DNA of 64,000 bases from Myxococcus eversor (GTDB lineage Bacteria > Myxococcota > Myxococcia > Myxococcales > Myxococcaceae): contig NZ_JAAIXY010000003.1 in the NCBI RefSeq assembly GCF_010894455.1, positions 124,001 through 188,000 of the forward strand, given 5' to 3'. The notes beneath the pieces are model-generated. The model searched no databases. It had not been told where the DNA came from and saw nothing but the letters and a program-made list of their open reading frames with translations. This document shows, one piece after another, positions 26,624-35,019 of this stretch. A program made the translations under genes and the position numbers. Each line of letters starts with the position of its first letter. Position 1 is the stretch's first letter.

Positions 26624-28733
26624 GGGAGTCCTCGGAGGAAGGAGGCGAAGCGGGGTTCGGGTCGAGCGCCACCGCGAGCGTCGCGTAGGCCGCGCGTCCT
26701 GGCAGCGGGAAGCCGGTGAAGTCCTGGGCCCGCGAGTCGAGGAGGTTCTTCACCTCGACGGACAAGGTGACGTCCGGCGCGTGCAGGAACGTACTGGAGG
26801 CACCCACGCTCCAGAGGGTACGGGACGGCAGGTCGCGCGTGCCGGTGCGGTTGACGAGCTGCGCGGCCTGGTAGAGCACCTCGGTGCGCGCGTTGAGCCA
26901 GTCGGGGCCAGCGCGCACGCGGCCCACCCACTTGTGGCGAGGGCGATAGGGCAGGTCCTGATTGTAGTAGCGCGGGTCGCCCAGTCGGTTCTGCGTGCGC
27001 AACCAGGTGTAGCTGCCGCTGGCGGACAGCCAGGAGAAGGGCCGCGCCTCGCCCTCCAGCTCCACACCCCACACGCGGGCGGCGTCGAAGTTGTAGGGCC
27101 GCGCCATCATCGGCGGATACAGCTCGTAGGCGATGAGGTTCTCGTACAGCGCGGCGAACCCACCCGCCGTCGCGCTCCAGCGGGGTGCACCGGAGACGGT
27201 CTCCTCGGAGTCCCAGACCAGGGCGGTGTCCGCGTACAGCGCGCGCTCGGGCTTCAAGCCGGGGTTGGGCAGGAGCGTGCCCTGTCGGATGTACAGCTCC
27301 AGGAACGAGGGCGCGCGGTGGGACTGGCCCGCGTTGGCGCGCAGGCCGAAGCCACCGCCCAGCGACACCGCGGCGCCGAGCTTCGGAGAGAAGAGCCAGT
27401 AGGGCCCCACGCGCTCCAGCCGCAGCGAGGGCACCACGTCCAGCACGCCGCCGAACAGCGCCCACTCATCCATGGCCATGACGCTTCCGCGCCACCATCC
27501 CGCGGACTGCGAGCCCCGAGCCTCGGTGACCTGCTCGCCGGAAGACGCCACGGTGGTGGTCAGCGTGTGAGCGCCGCCCAGCGGCAGCCGTCCCTCCAGC
27601 TCCACACCGCCCACGAGGTGCCGCTGCGGACCACCCGCGCCGAGGAGCCCGCCTGTCACCTCCAGGCCATCTCGCCGGAAGAAGCCGCGCGCGCTGCCCT
27701 GTGTTCCCGCGCCTCCGAGCGCACCCGACCAGCGCACGCCGAGCGAGAGCCGGTCCAAATCCTGTCGCCCGGCGGACTGGGGGTTCTGCACCGTGCCGGG
27801 GATGGCGCGGTCCTCCAGGGCCAGCTCGGAGAGCACATCCAGGCGCGAGCCTCCGGGCAGTCGTCGTCGATAGCGCAGGAGCACGCCGCCGCCCTGGGCA
27901 TCGTTGCGCGCGCGGGCCTCGGCGGTGACGGGGTTGTCGTCCACGGCGGGCAGCTCATCGAGCTCGTAGGCGAAGTCCCCATCCGAGCGTCCCGCGTGCA
28001 GCAACACGAGGCCATGTCCGTCGAGCAGCGGGCCGGTGACGGCCACGTGCCCCAGCGCCGTGTTCCAGCTTCCGTACGTGACTTCGCCACTGGCGCGCGC
28101 CTGTGCGGAAGGCGCGCGCGTGACGATGTTCACCGCGCCGCCCAGGCCTCCCGAGCCATAGCGAGCACCCGCGCCGCCGCGCAGCACCTCGAAGCGCTCC
28201 ACCAACGCGGCGGGGACCTGGGACAGGTCCGCCATGCCTCCCGCGCCGTTGAGCGGGATTCCATCGAGGAACACCAACACCCCGTTCGACGCGGCGCCTC
28301 GGACGACCAGACTCTTGCTCTGGCCATAGCCCCCCGAGTCCTGCACCGCGAGGCCCACCGAACCGACGAGCAACTCCGCCGAGTCACGCGCCTCGCCCGT
28401 GCGAGCGGTGGCGTCGATGACGGTGATGGCGCCCGTCGGGTCCCTGCGCTCGGGTGAGTCAGGAGGCGGTGGTGACTTGCCCCGCACGACAGTGGAGCGC
28501 GCGCCGGGTCTCTCTGGCTCCACGGCGACTTCGGGTGGACTCGCCTCCACGTCCCGCATGGCATCGGAGTTCGCTTCGTCGCCGCCGACAGGCATCGCCT
28601 CGACGCCGGCCGTGGGCTCGACGTGCTCGGGGGGCGTGCCCACATCGGCATCATCCGACGCCTGGGCGCGTGCGTTGGCGGGGAGGCTGAGCGCCAGGCA
28701 CACCAGGTGCCCGACGAGGAAGGTGCGCCGCAT
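26598..28733 (-). CDS. btuB: TonB-dependent outer-membrane receptor, probable cobalamin transporter
   Basis: A 711-residue TonB-dependent receptor. A signal peptide (FLVGHLVCLALSLPANARA) precedes about 75 residues of linker, then a plug domain containing ITVIDATARTG, SLVVRGAASNGVLVFLDG and VERFEVLRGGAGARYGSGGLG. The beta-barrel follows and ends at the typical terminal strand AAYATLAVAL. The ATG at 28733 is used because it starts the signal peptide; longer frames run into the riboswitch. The cobalamin riboswitch directly upstream identifies the likely substrate. A hairpin at 28739-28770 covers the ribosome site. No BtuCDF or TonB/ExbBD genes are in the window. Confidence 0.88.
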   Translation of the reverse strand: MRRTFLVGHLVCLALSLPANARAQASDDADVGTPPEHVEPTAGVEAMPVGGDEANSDAMRDVEASPPEVAVEPERPGARSTVVRGKSPPPPDSPERRDPTGAITVIDATARTGEARDSAELLVGSVGLAVQDSGGYGQSKSLVVRGAASNGVLVFLDGIPLNGAGGMADLSQVPAALVERFEVLRGGAGARYGSGGLGGAVNIVTRAPSAQARASGEVTYGSWNTALGHVAVTGPLLDGHGLVLLHAGRSDGDFAYELDELPAVDDNPVTAEARARNDAQGGGVLLRYRRRLPGGSRLDVLSELALEDRAIPGTVQNPQSAGRQDLDRLSLGVRWSGALGGAGTQGSARGFFRRDGLEVTGGLLGAGGPQRHLVGGVELEGRLPLGGAHTLTTTVASSGEQVTEARGSQSAGWWRGSVMAMDEWALFGGVLDVVPSLRLERVGPYWLFSPKLGAAVSLGGGFGLRANAGQSHRAPSFLELYIRQGTLLPNPGLKPERALYADTALVWDSEETVSGAPRWSATAGGFAALYENLIAYELYPPMMARPYNFDAARVWGVELEGEARPFSWLSASGSYTWLRTQNRLGDPRYYNQDLPYRPRHKWVGRVRAGPDWLNARTEVLYQAAQLVNRTGTRDLPSRTLWSVGASSTFLHAPDVTLSVEVKNLLDSRAQDFTGFPLPGRAAYATLAVALDPNPASPPSSEDSHAPRAPSP

Positions 28734-28738
28734 GCTCC

Positions 28739-28770
28739 GCCTTCCGCTCTCTCCATCGAAGAGAGAAGGC
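28739..28770 (-). promoter_or_regulatory. Hairpin sequestering the btuB ribosome-binding site
   Basis: On the minus strand GCCTTC (28770-28765) pairs with GAAGGC (28744-28739), and the inner TCTCT pairs with AGAGA around a small bulge. The paired strand contains the GGAAGG that serves as Shine-Dalgarno for the start at 28733. It follows the cobalamin riboswitch, and no T-run lies after it, which points to translational rather than transcriptional control. Confidence 0.55.
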
Positions 28771-28799
28771 CATCCGAGCGTGTCGCCGCGCGACACGTT

Positions 28800-28925
28800 C
28801 GCACCCCTGGGCAGGTCTCCTGACTGATGGGCTCCTGCCCTGTCCTCCGGGCTACCCAATCACAGTGGCGGGACCGCACCGGAATCTCACCGGTTTCCCT
28901 CTTGAAAGCCCGACATGGGCACCCA
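28800..28925 (-). ncRNA. Cobalamin riboswitch upstream of btuB-like gene
   Basis: The minus strand shows GGGAAACCGGTGAGATTCC, then GGTCCCGCCACTGTGA, then GGAGCCCATCAGTCAGGAG and the B12-box end ACCTGCCC. This is the common proteobacterial cobalamin-element layout, shorter than the element at 24785-24950. It lies about 70 bp upstream of the receptor gene and begins just after the stop codon of the upstream FHA gene. It should lower receptor synthesis when adenosylcobalamin is present. Confidence 0.93.
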
Positions 28926-28948
28926 AGGGCGCACCCCTTCTAAGGGGG

Positions 28949-29539
28949 TCACCTCCGTCGCGTCAAGCGCACCCGGGACGACGCGGCACGCGAGCGCACG
29001 TACTGCTCGAAGGCACTCGCTTGGAGGAACACCACCTCCGCGCCACCCAGTCGCAGCGACGCTCGGCTGAACAGCGGTGAGGTGCGCCCCGGCACTATCA
29101 ACACGCCTTCCTGGTACGTGCCGCCGTGGCTCTCCAGGTCCGTCACGCTCCACACCTCGGTGTGCGGCTCCGGACGAAATCGCGCGTGCTGTCGCGACAC
29201 GGTGGGCTCCGGCAGGACGATGTCGCACTCCGGGCTGCGTCCGACCGTCACCTCGGAACCACTTCCCGGCAGCCGCGGCCGCAGCTCGAAGACGACGGGC
29301 TCCACCACACGCGACGGCGACGGGCCCATCAGTGTCGGAGCCTCCACCGGGGACACCGCGCGAGGGAGACGCGGCATCGAGTCCCACACCAGCACGGGCC
29401 ACCCGACACCTCGCAGCAGCGCCTCGCGGTCCTCCTGGAGCTGGGCCATCAGCGCTGACAGACGGTGGAGCACAGGGGTCCTCCAGGCCGGAAGGAAGGT
29501 GCGCTCACTAGCTTGTGCACGCCTCTCTCGTCTGTCCAC
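28949..29539 (-). CDS. FHA-domain protein
   Basis: A 196-residue protein with one FHA domain at about residues 90-175. VTVGRSPECDIVL, VSRQHARF and LESHGGTYQEG give the conserved Gly-Arg, Ser-x-x-His and Gly residues that bind phosphothreonine. The N-terminal 85 residues are of unknown structure. The start is uncertain: GTG 29539 has a weak GAGCGGG site, while ATG 29449 (MAQLQEDREALL) would remove 30 residues. It lies 51 bp after the polymer-forming lipoprotein gene and is probably the last gene of the sigma-factor operon. Its partner kinase is not evident here; the kinase at 16778-20092 is one candidate. Confidence 0.8.
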   Translation of the reverse strand: MDRRERRAQASERTFLPAWRTPVLHRLSALMAQLQEDREALLRGVGWPVLVWDSMPRLPRAVSPVEAPTLMGPSPSRVVEPVVFELRPRLPGSGSEVTVGRSPECDIVLPEPTVSRQHARFRPEPHTEVWSVTDLESHGGTYQEGVLIVPGRTSPLFSRASLRLGGAEVVFLQASAFEQYVRSRAASSRVRLTRRR

Positions 29540-29590
29540 CCCCGCTCGTGAGCGAAGTCGTCCCGGTGTCGCGAGGAAGTGGCATGCACC

Positions 29591-30859
29591 TCACTTCGCG
29601 AGGCCGCAGGCGCTCCCGAGCGTGAGCACGTCCGCGTCGTAGTGCAGCCCCAGGGCGCCGGAGGCCTCGATGTGGCGCACGAAGAGCGAGCCATACACCT
29701 CCGCGTTCCCACTGAGCGTCATCGTCGCGCCGGGCGCGTAGAAATTTCCCGCGATGACACTGCCCGCGGAGATGCCCAGCGTCCCGGTGCCCGCCGAGTA
29801 CACCCGGACGCGGGCCGGCGCATCCACCGAGCCCAGCAGCAGCTGTCCCGCCACCGTCACGTCGCCGCCGATGAACAGGTCCAGCTCTCCGGGCGGCACC
29901 ACCTCCACGGAGAGCCGCTCGCCAATGACGACGGCATCGCGCACGAACAGCGCGGTGCGCTCGCGCACGACGAGGTTGAGCCGCCCCTGTCCCTCGATGC
30001 CCGTCAGGAAGAAGCGCCCGCACGGCAGCTCCAGCGTGCGCTCTCCAGTAAAGCCCTCCAGCGACGCAGCATCCAGGCCGATGGCGGCGTTGTGGTTGTG
30101 CTCGGCGTGGTTGGCGATGAGGCCGCGGATATCCACCCGCGAGGCGTCATCACACGCGCATGGCGCCACCGACTCCACCGGCTCGCGCAGCACCTCCGAG
30201 GCCGTCACCGTGCCGGACATGAGATTCCCGGCGGGCACGGCCAGCTTGCCCTCCACCGTCAGCGACGCCAGACCCACGTCGCCGCGAACCCACGCATCGC
30301 CCGTCACCTGCGCTGACACGTTGCCCGTGAGCGGACCTCCGCTGTACAGGCCGCCGCCCACCGACAGGCCTCGTCCCAGCGAGATGCCATCCGCGCCGCC
30401 CGCGCTGAACCCACCGCCCACCTTCAACGTGTCGTTGGCCGCGACGCCGCCATTCGTCGCCACCGCGCCGCCCTGCCCTCCCGGCACGTACTTGCCCAGG
30501 GAGCTCCGGAACGCGTCCGTGGTGAGCGCCGCGCTGAACGCGAGCCTGTCACACGAGCACAACGCGAACCGGAAGGCGCGCTCCGCCAGATGGCCGCTGC
30601 ACACCTTCTCGCCCGTGACGCTGTCGCCCACGAGCAGCAGCGGCCCGGTGGACGCACAGAAGGCCGCCTGGTCATCGGGAGGCTCGGCCTCCCCCGTCGG
30701 CCCACCATCGGACGAGGCCACCGGACCCGCGTCGTTGTGCGGGGTGTTGATGAAGGCCACCGGGTCCCTCACCGAGCACGCGGGCCCCACCGCGAGCCAG
30801 CCCAGCAGGACGAAGCCGCCAGGAGAACGCTTCCACCGCGATGCGAAGGCGCGAGTCAT
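29591..30859 (-). CDS. Polymer-forming (DUF7305-like) lipoprotein
   Basis: A 422-residue predicted lipoprotein with a signal ending near VGPAC. After an acidic linker the body contains repeated short beta units such as LSVGGGLYSGG, VTGDAWVRGDVG and IGGDVTVAGQLLLG, the stacked right-handed beta pattern of bactofilin-like, polymer-forming or DUF7305 proteins. Such proteins make coats or surface scaffolds. Its start overlaps the upstream TPR gene by four bases, so expression is tied to the ECF sigma factor two genes upstream. The exact role is unknown. Confidence 0.7.
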   Translation of the reverse strand: MTRAFASRWKRSPGGFVLLGWLAVGPACSVRDPVAFINTPHNDAGPVASSDGGPTGEAEPPDDQAAFCASTGPLLLVGDSVTGEKVCSGHLAERAFRFALCSCDRLAFSAALTTDAFRSSLGKYVPGGQGGAVATNGGVAANDTLKVGGGFSAGGADGISLGRGLSVGGGLYSGGPLTGNVSAQVTGDAWVRGDVGLASLTVEGKLAVPAGNLMSGTVTASEVLREPVESVAPCACDDASRVDIRGLIANHAEHNHNAAIGLDAASLEGFTGERTLELPCGRFFLTGIEGQGRLNLVVRERTALFVRDAVVIGERLSVEVVPPGELDLFIGGDVTVAGQLLLGSVDAPARVRVYSAGTGTLGISAGSVIAGNFYAPGATMTLSGNAEVYGSLFVRHIEASGALGLHYDADVLTLGSACGLAK

Positions 30860-31782
30860 CGACCTGAAATCTCCCTCAGTCGGGTCCGAGCCGCCACCCC
30901 ATGGGGCGAATCAGGATGTCGCGCGAGGAAGGCCTCCAGCGCTCGCGCCTCGCCGTCCCTGTCGCCCAGGGCCCGCAGGGCCTCCGCGACACCGTGACTC
31001 GCCTCTTCCTCCAGGATGCCCCCGGGCCAGCCCCGCTGCGCCTCCTGGTACTGCCGCAACGCCCCGCGTGCATCGCCCAGGTGCTCCAGCCGCAGCGAGC
31101 CCGAGGCCACGCGTGCCACATACGCGGACATGTCCTTCGGGTCGGTCCGGATGACACGCAGGTAGAGCGCCTCCGCGGCCTTCCACTGTCCCGTGGCCCG
31201 GTGCTCATTGGCCCGGCGCAACAAATCCTCCGGCGCGGGCGCACCCGGAAGCCGGTGCTCCACCCGGGGCTTCGTGGACGGTGGCGGCGCGATGATTTCG
31301 GGCCGGGCCGCGTCGACGCCAGGCACCTCGGACTCGGCCCGCGAGCCATCGACACCGGCGCCCTCGGGCACGGTCAGCCCGCCGCTGACGCCGGTACCAT
31401 CCGGCAAAGCCCGCGCTCCACCAACCCCGGTGACCTCGGGCGATGGCCGCCCCACGTCGACCTGCTCCGGACGCGCGGGCTCGGCCCCAGTGGGGCTCGC
31501 GACGACGGACGGCTCGACGGGCGCGTCCGACTCACTCCGGCGAGACAGGTGCCAGGTGGCGACAGCCGCCGCGCTCACCACGAGCAGCGCGCCGCCCATC
31601 AACCACTCGTACCGTCGACGGGGACGCGGTGGCGGCGAAGGCGCATCCAGCGCGGCGAGCATGGCGGCCTGCACCAGCGCCGCGGACTTCTGCCGGGACA
31701 GTCGCCGTGCGGGCCCCGAGCCCTCATCGAGCGGCGCGAGCATCCCCGCCGACAGCCCGTCCTCATCCAGGGGCCGGCTCAT
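30856..31782 (-). CDS. Membrane-anchored TPR protein, possible anti-sigma factor
   Basis: A 308-residue protein. A cytosolic N-terminus of about 58 residues precedes one membrane segment (WLMGGALLVVSAAAVATW), then a Ser/Pro/Gly/Val-rich linker, then about 120 residues of TPR-like helices (ANEHRATGQWKAAEALYLR, LGDARGALRQYQEAQ). It overlaps both neighbours by four bases and directly follows the ECF sigma gene. That position, with one membrane pass and a short cytosolic head, fits a sigma-factor regulator, although no zinc-finger anti-sigma motif (HxxxCxxC) is present. The periplasmic TPR could sense envelope or coat assembly. Confidence 0.65.
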   Translation of the reverse strand: MSRPLDEDGLSAGMLAPLDEGSGPARRLSRQKSAALVQAAMLAALDAPSPPPRPRRRYEWLMGGALLVVSAAAVATWHLSRRSESDAPVEPSVVASPTGAEPARPEQVDVGRPSPEVTGVGGARALPDGTGVSGGLTVPEGAGVDGSRAESEVPGVDAARPEIIAPPPSTKPRVEHRLPGAPAPEDLLRRANEHRATGQWKAAEALYLRVIRTDPKDMSAYVARVASGSLRLEHLGDARGALRQYQEAQRGWPGGILEEEASHGVAEALRALGDRDGEARALEAFLARHPDSPHGVAARTRLREISGR

Positions 31783-32423
31783 TCCGTACCTCCATCCGGA
31801 ACGGAGCCGTCCTCGGTCGCCAGCGCGCGGAGCGCCGTGCGCCCCAGTCGCAGCCGACTGCGAATCGTTTCGAAGGGAATTCCCAGCTCGTCTGATACCT
31901 CCGGCACACTCATGCCGAGCACATGATGCAACACCATCGCATGTCGCTGCTCGTCGGGAATACGGTCCAGCAGCATCACCATGCGACGGCGGTGCACGTA
32001 CTCGTCGGGAGGCGCGTCCTCGGACGGCACCGCCATCAACTCCGCGGAGTCATCGCCGCGCCGCGCCTCGTTGCCCCGAGCGCGCTTCAGCCAGGCGAAC
32101 GTCGTTCGCGCCACCACCCGGTCCACCCAGGACTGGAACTGCCCCTCACCCCGATACGTGGAGAGCCCGCGCAACAGCGCGATGAGCGCCTCCTGCGAGA
32201 TGTCCTCCACCTCTCCATCCCCATGCACCAGGTAGCGCACGAGGTTGCGAACGCGCGGCAACAGCTCCATCAGCAAGGACTCGGCGGCCTCCCGGCGTCC
32301 CTGGATGGCCGCCTGGATGCGGGGGTCCGCTCCAGGACGTGCCTTGCCGACCACTTCCCGTCCCGTGCTCGTCATCGCCCCCATGGAGGGAGGTCGAGGC
32401 GAAAACGGGTCATCTCCACTCAC
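31779..32423 (-). CDS. ECF-type RNA polymerase sigma factor
   Basis: A 214-residue sigma-70-family factor with domains 2 and 4 only. Region 2 includes RNLVRYLVHGDGEVEDISQEA and FQSWVDRVVARTTF; region 4 includes LLDRIPDEQRHAMVLHHVLG and the helix-turn-helix SVPEVSDELGIPFETIRSRL. Start alternatives are ATG 32423 or the later MTSTGREVV at 32375. The gene is the second of a coupled chain with four-base overlaps on both sides. It probably directs its own operon, which encodes a secreted protein, a TPR membrane protein and a polymer-forming lipoprotein. Confidence 0.92.
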   Translation of the reverse strand: MSGDDPFSPRPPSMGAMTSTGREVVGKARPGADPRIQAAIQGRREAAESLLMELLPRVRNLVRYLVHGDGEVEDISQEALIALLRGLSTYRGEGQFQSWVDRVVARTTFAWLKRARGNEARRGDDSAELMAVPSEDAPPDEYVHRRRMVMLLDRIPDEQRHAMVLHHVLGMSVPEVSDELGIPFETIRSRLRLGRTALRALATEDGSVPDGGTE

Positions 32424-33523
32424 GGCAGCAACACCAGCGCCAGGGCGAACCGGGGCCTGACCGCCCAGCCCTCATTGCGCGGCACGAAGTTTCCGTCCTC
32501 GGAGTAACCGAGCCGGGGGCGCCCGAAGACGGCATCGGCGGCGACGGTGGCCTCCATCGCGACCAGTTGGGAGAAGCGCCAGCGCAGCGAGGTGTCGGGC
32601 CCGGCCAGCAGGGCGGGGACGAAGCGGGGTTTGGCGGCGATGATTCCGCCGAAGTACGACTCCGTGCTGCGGCCGAAGATGAGCAGGCCCAGTCCCGCGC
32701 CCACGCCCCAACGAAGGTTCCCCGCTTCGATGAGCGGAGTGTCCAACCACAGGCCTCCGGCGTACTGCTCCAGCTTCACGTCCGTGCGCCCATCCGGGAG
32801 CTTCTTCTCCAGACCCGCGAGGACCTGGAGGCGGATGCGCAGCGTGCGGAACTCCCAGCCGGAGGCGAGCAGCAGGCCCTGATGGCCCGAGCTCTCATAC
32901 CCATCCAGCGTCATCACCCCGCCCACCATCACCTGCCAGCGCAGCGACACCGAGTCCGAGGCCGCCGGTGGCATGGACCAGAGCTCTGGCGGCATGGGCG
33001 TGGGCTCGCGCTCCGTCTCGGGGGTGGCGGGCGCGGGCAGCGGGGACGCGACTTCGACGACGTCTCCCAGGGGCGTGCCGGCCTCCACCGCGCGCAGGGC
33101 GGAGCGCACGACGAGAGCCACGGCCTCGGCGCCCGCGGACCACTCGAGCGCGCCGGGCTGCCCTTCCAGTCGGGCGATGCGCACGAAGAGGTGGCGACTG
33201 CCGGGCTCGGCGAAGTGGACGCGCAGCTCGGAGCCCGAGCGCTGGAACCAGAGGACGGCGCGGGCCTGCTGGGCATCCGCCAGCTCGACGACGGAGCGCC
33301 ACTGGTCCTGGGGCGTGCCCTCCAGGGACGGGCCGGGCATGGCGCGCAGCTCGACGGGCAGGTCGCTGCTCTGGCCTCGCACGCGTTCGAGCAGGGCGCC
33401 GTCCTCGTCCGAGGACACACGCGCCACGGCGAGCCACGAGCCGCCGTCCGCCGCGCGCACCTCCACGCCCAGGCACAGGGCGGCGACGAGCCCCAGCCGA
33501 ATCAACACGACGCCCGATGCCAT
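32420..33523 (-). CDS. Secreted protein of unknown function heading the ECF operon
   Basis: A 367-residue protein with a signal peptide (VVLIRLGLVAALCLGVEVRA). The middle has a short Pro/Glu/Thr linker near residues 185-205, followed by a C-terminal domain with alternating hydrophobic strands ending in RFALALVLLP, which could be a small outer-membrane beta-barrel. No family is recognised. The start at 33523 is chosen because the signal peptide begins there; the in-frame extension to 33634 is not protein-like. Its stop overlaps the sigma-factor start by four bases, so it is the first gene of that unit. Confidence 0.7.
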   Translation of the reverse strand: MASGVVLIRLGLVAALCLGVEVRAADGGSWLAVARVSSDEDGALLERVRGQSSDLPVELRAMPGPSLEGTPQDQWRSVVELADAQQARAVLWFQRSGSELRVHFAEPGSRHLFVRIARLEGQPGALEWSAGAEAVALVVRSALRAVEAGTPLGDVVEVASPLPAPATPETEREPTPMPPELWSMPPAASDSVSLRWQVMVGGVMTLDGYESSGHQGLLLASGWEFRTLRIRLQVLAGLEKKLPDGRTDVKLEQYAGGLWLDTPLIEAGNLRWGVGAGLGLLIFGRSTESYFGGIIAAKPRFVPALLAGPDTSLRWRFSQLVAMEATVAADAVFGRPRLGYSEDGNFVPRNEGWAVRPRFALALVLLP

Positions 33524-33692
33524 GTCGCGGAGGCTAGCGTCTCGTGAGTGCGCGCGGGAAGCCCCGGGGCAAACACGCCTCACCGCGACGACGTGGGTGG
33601 CAGGCGCACCGGAAAAGACGCGCTGCGCCTGCAATCCTCCGGCGGACGGGCAGCCATGGGCCTGGGACTCCAGGCTGCCTTCGCGAGCGGCT

Positions 33693-34952
33693 TCAGCGCT
33701 GGACGCTCGGGGTGGCGCGCAGCTCGCGGCTGACGCGCTCGGCCTCGCGGAAGACGCGCAGCAGGTTGCCGCCCAGGATCTTGTGGAGCTGCTCGCGGGT
33801 GTAGCCCCGGGCCACCAGCGCCTCGGTGATTCGCGGCAGGTCCGCCACCGAGTCGAGCCCCTGGGGCGAGGAGTTGATGCCGTCGAAGTCCGAGCCCAGG
33901 CCCACGTGGTCCACGCCGGCCACCTTGGCGACGTGGTCGATGTGGTTGATGACGGCCTCCAGCGGCGGGCGCGGCACCTTCGCGGCCCACTCCCAGCTCA
34001 CCTCGGAGTCCGCGCGGAAGCGCGTGACGGGGTCCGAGTTCTTGTGCTTCGCCTCCACCGCGGCCTCGGCGGCCTTCCGCTCGGTGGCCATGGCGGCGTA
34101 GGCCTTGCGGTAGGTGTCGTCGACGAAGGCGGAGAAGAAGTTCACCATGACGACGCCGCCGTTGGCCGCGACGGCCTTGAGCATCTCGTCCGTCATGTTG
34201 CGCGGATGGTCCGTGAGCGCGCGGGCGGACGAGTGCGACGCGATGACGGGCGCGCGCGTCACCTTCACCGTGTCGAAGAACGTTTTGTCGGACACGTGGG
34301 AGACATCCACGAGCATGCCCAGCCGGTTCATCTCTCGCACGACGTCGCGGCCGAAGTCGGTGAGGCCGTCATGGTGCTTCACCGCCGCGTCCTGGATATC
34401 GCCCGACGAGTCCGCCCACTCGTTGGTGTTGGACCAGGTGAGCGTCATGTAGCGCACGCCCAGCCGGTAGAAGTCGCGCAGCACGCCCAAGTCGTTCTGG
34501 ATGGAGTGGCCGCCCTCGACGCCCATGAGCGTGGCGAGCTTCTTCTGCTTGCCGGCGCGCGCGGCGACGATGTCCTTCGACGACAGGGCGAGCACCATCT
34601 GGTCCGGGTGCTTCTCCACCGCGCTGAGCACCGAGTCGATGATGCGCAGCGTCTGGTGGGTGTACTGGCCGGCGAACTCCTTGGGCTCCACCCAGATGGA
34701 GAAGAAGGCCGCGCCCAGGTTGCCGGCGCGAGCGCGGGTCAGGTCCAGGTGCCCCTGGCCATTGGGCGGCTGGGAGCCCACGTCGAAGCCCTCGTTGAGC
34801 ATGCGCAGGGGCGTGTCCACGTGCGTGTCGATGATGAGCGCCGACTCGTGGATGGCGCGGGCCTTCGCGGAGATGGGCGACGACGCGGCGGGCGCGGCGG
34901 CGAGCGAAGGCGCGCCCAGGAGGAGCAGGGCGGTGAGGACGGAGCGGTTCAC
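33693..34952 (-). CDS. Secreted membrane-dipeptidase (family M19)
   Basis: A 419-residue zinc dipeptidase. A signal peptide precedes the M19 barrel: the metal ligands appear in LIIDTHVDTPLRM, the bridging Glu in LMGVEGGHSIQND, and later HSSARALTDHPRNM and VGLGSDFDG. The family cleaves dipeptides, often with a D-residue or beta-lactam-like bond. The GTG at 34952 has a GAGGTG site and begins the signal peptide, so it is preferred over the longer in-frame start at 34994. It lies 67 bp after the metallo-beta-lactamase-fold gene, so the two may form one unit of exported hydrolases in a predatory, protein-feeding lifestyle. Confidence 0.92.
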   Translation of the reverse strand: MNRSVLTALLLLGAPSLAAAPAASSPISAKARAIHESALIIDTHVDTPLRMLNEGFDVGSQPPNGQGHLDLTRARAGNLGAAFFSIWVEPKEFAGQYTHQTLRIIDSVLSAVEKHPDQMVLALSSKDIVAARAGKQKKLATLMGVEGGHSIQNDLGVLRDFYRLGVRYMTLTWSNTNEWADSSGDIQDAAVKHHDGLTDFGRDVVREMNRLGMLVDVSHVSDKTFFDTVKVTRAPVIASHSSARALTDHPRNMTDEMLKAVAANGGVVMVNFFSAFVDDTYRKAYAAMATERKAAEAAVEAKHKNSDPVTRFRADSEVSWEWAAKVPRPPLEAVINHIDHVAKVAGVDHVGLGSDFDGINSSPQGLDSVADLPRITEALVARGYTREQLHKILGGNLLRVFREAERVSRELRATPSVQR

Positions 34953-35019
34953 GCGGACACCTCGGAACGACGGGACTTGGGGGGACTCTCCCACGGAGCC
35001 TGGATGGGATGAAGGGATG

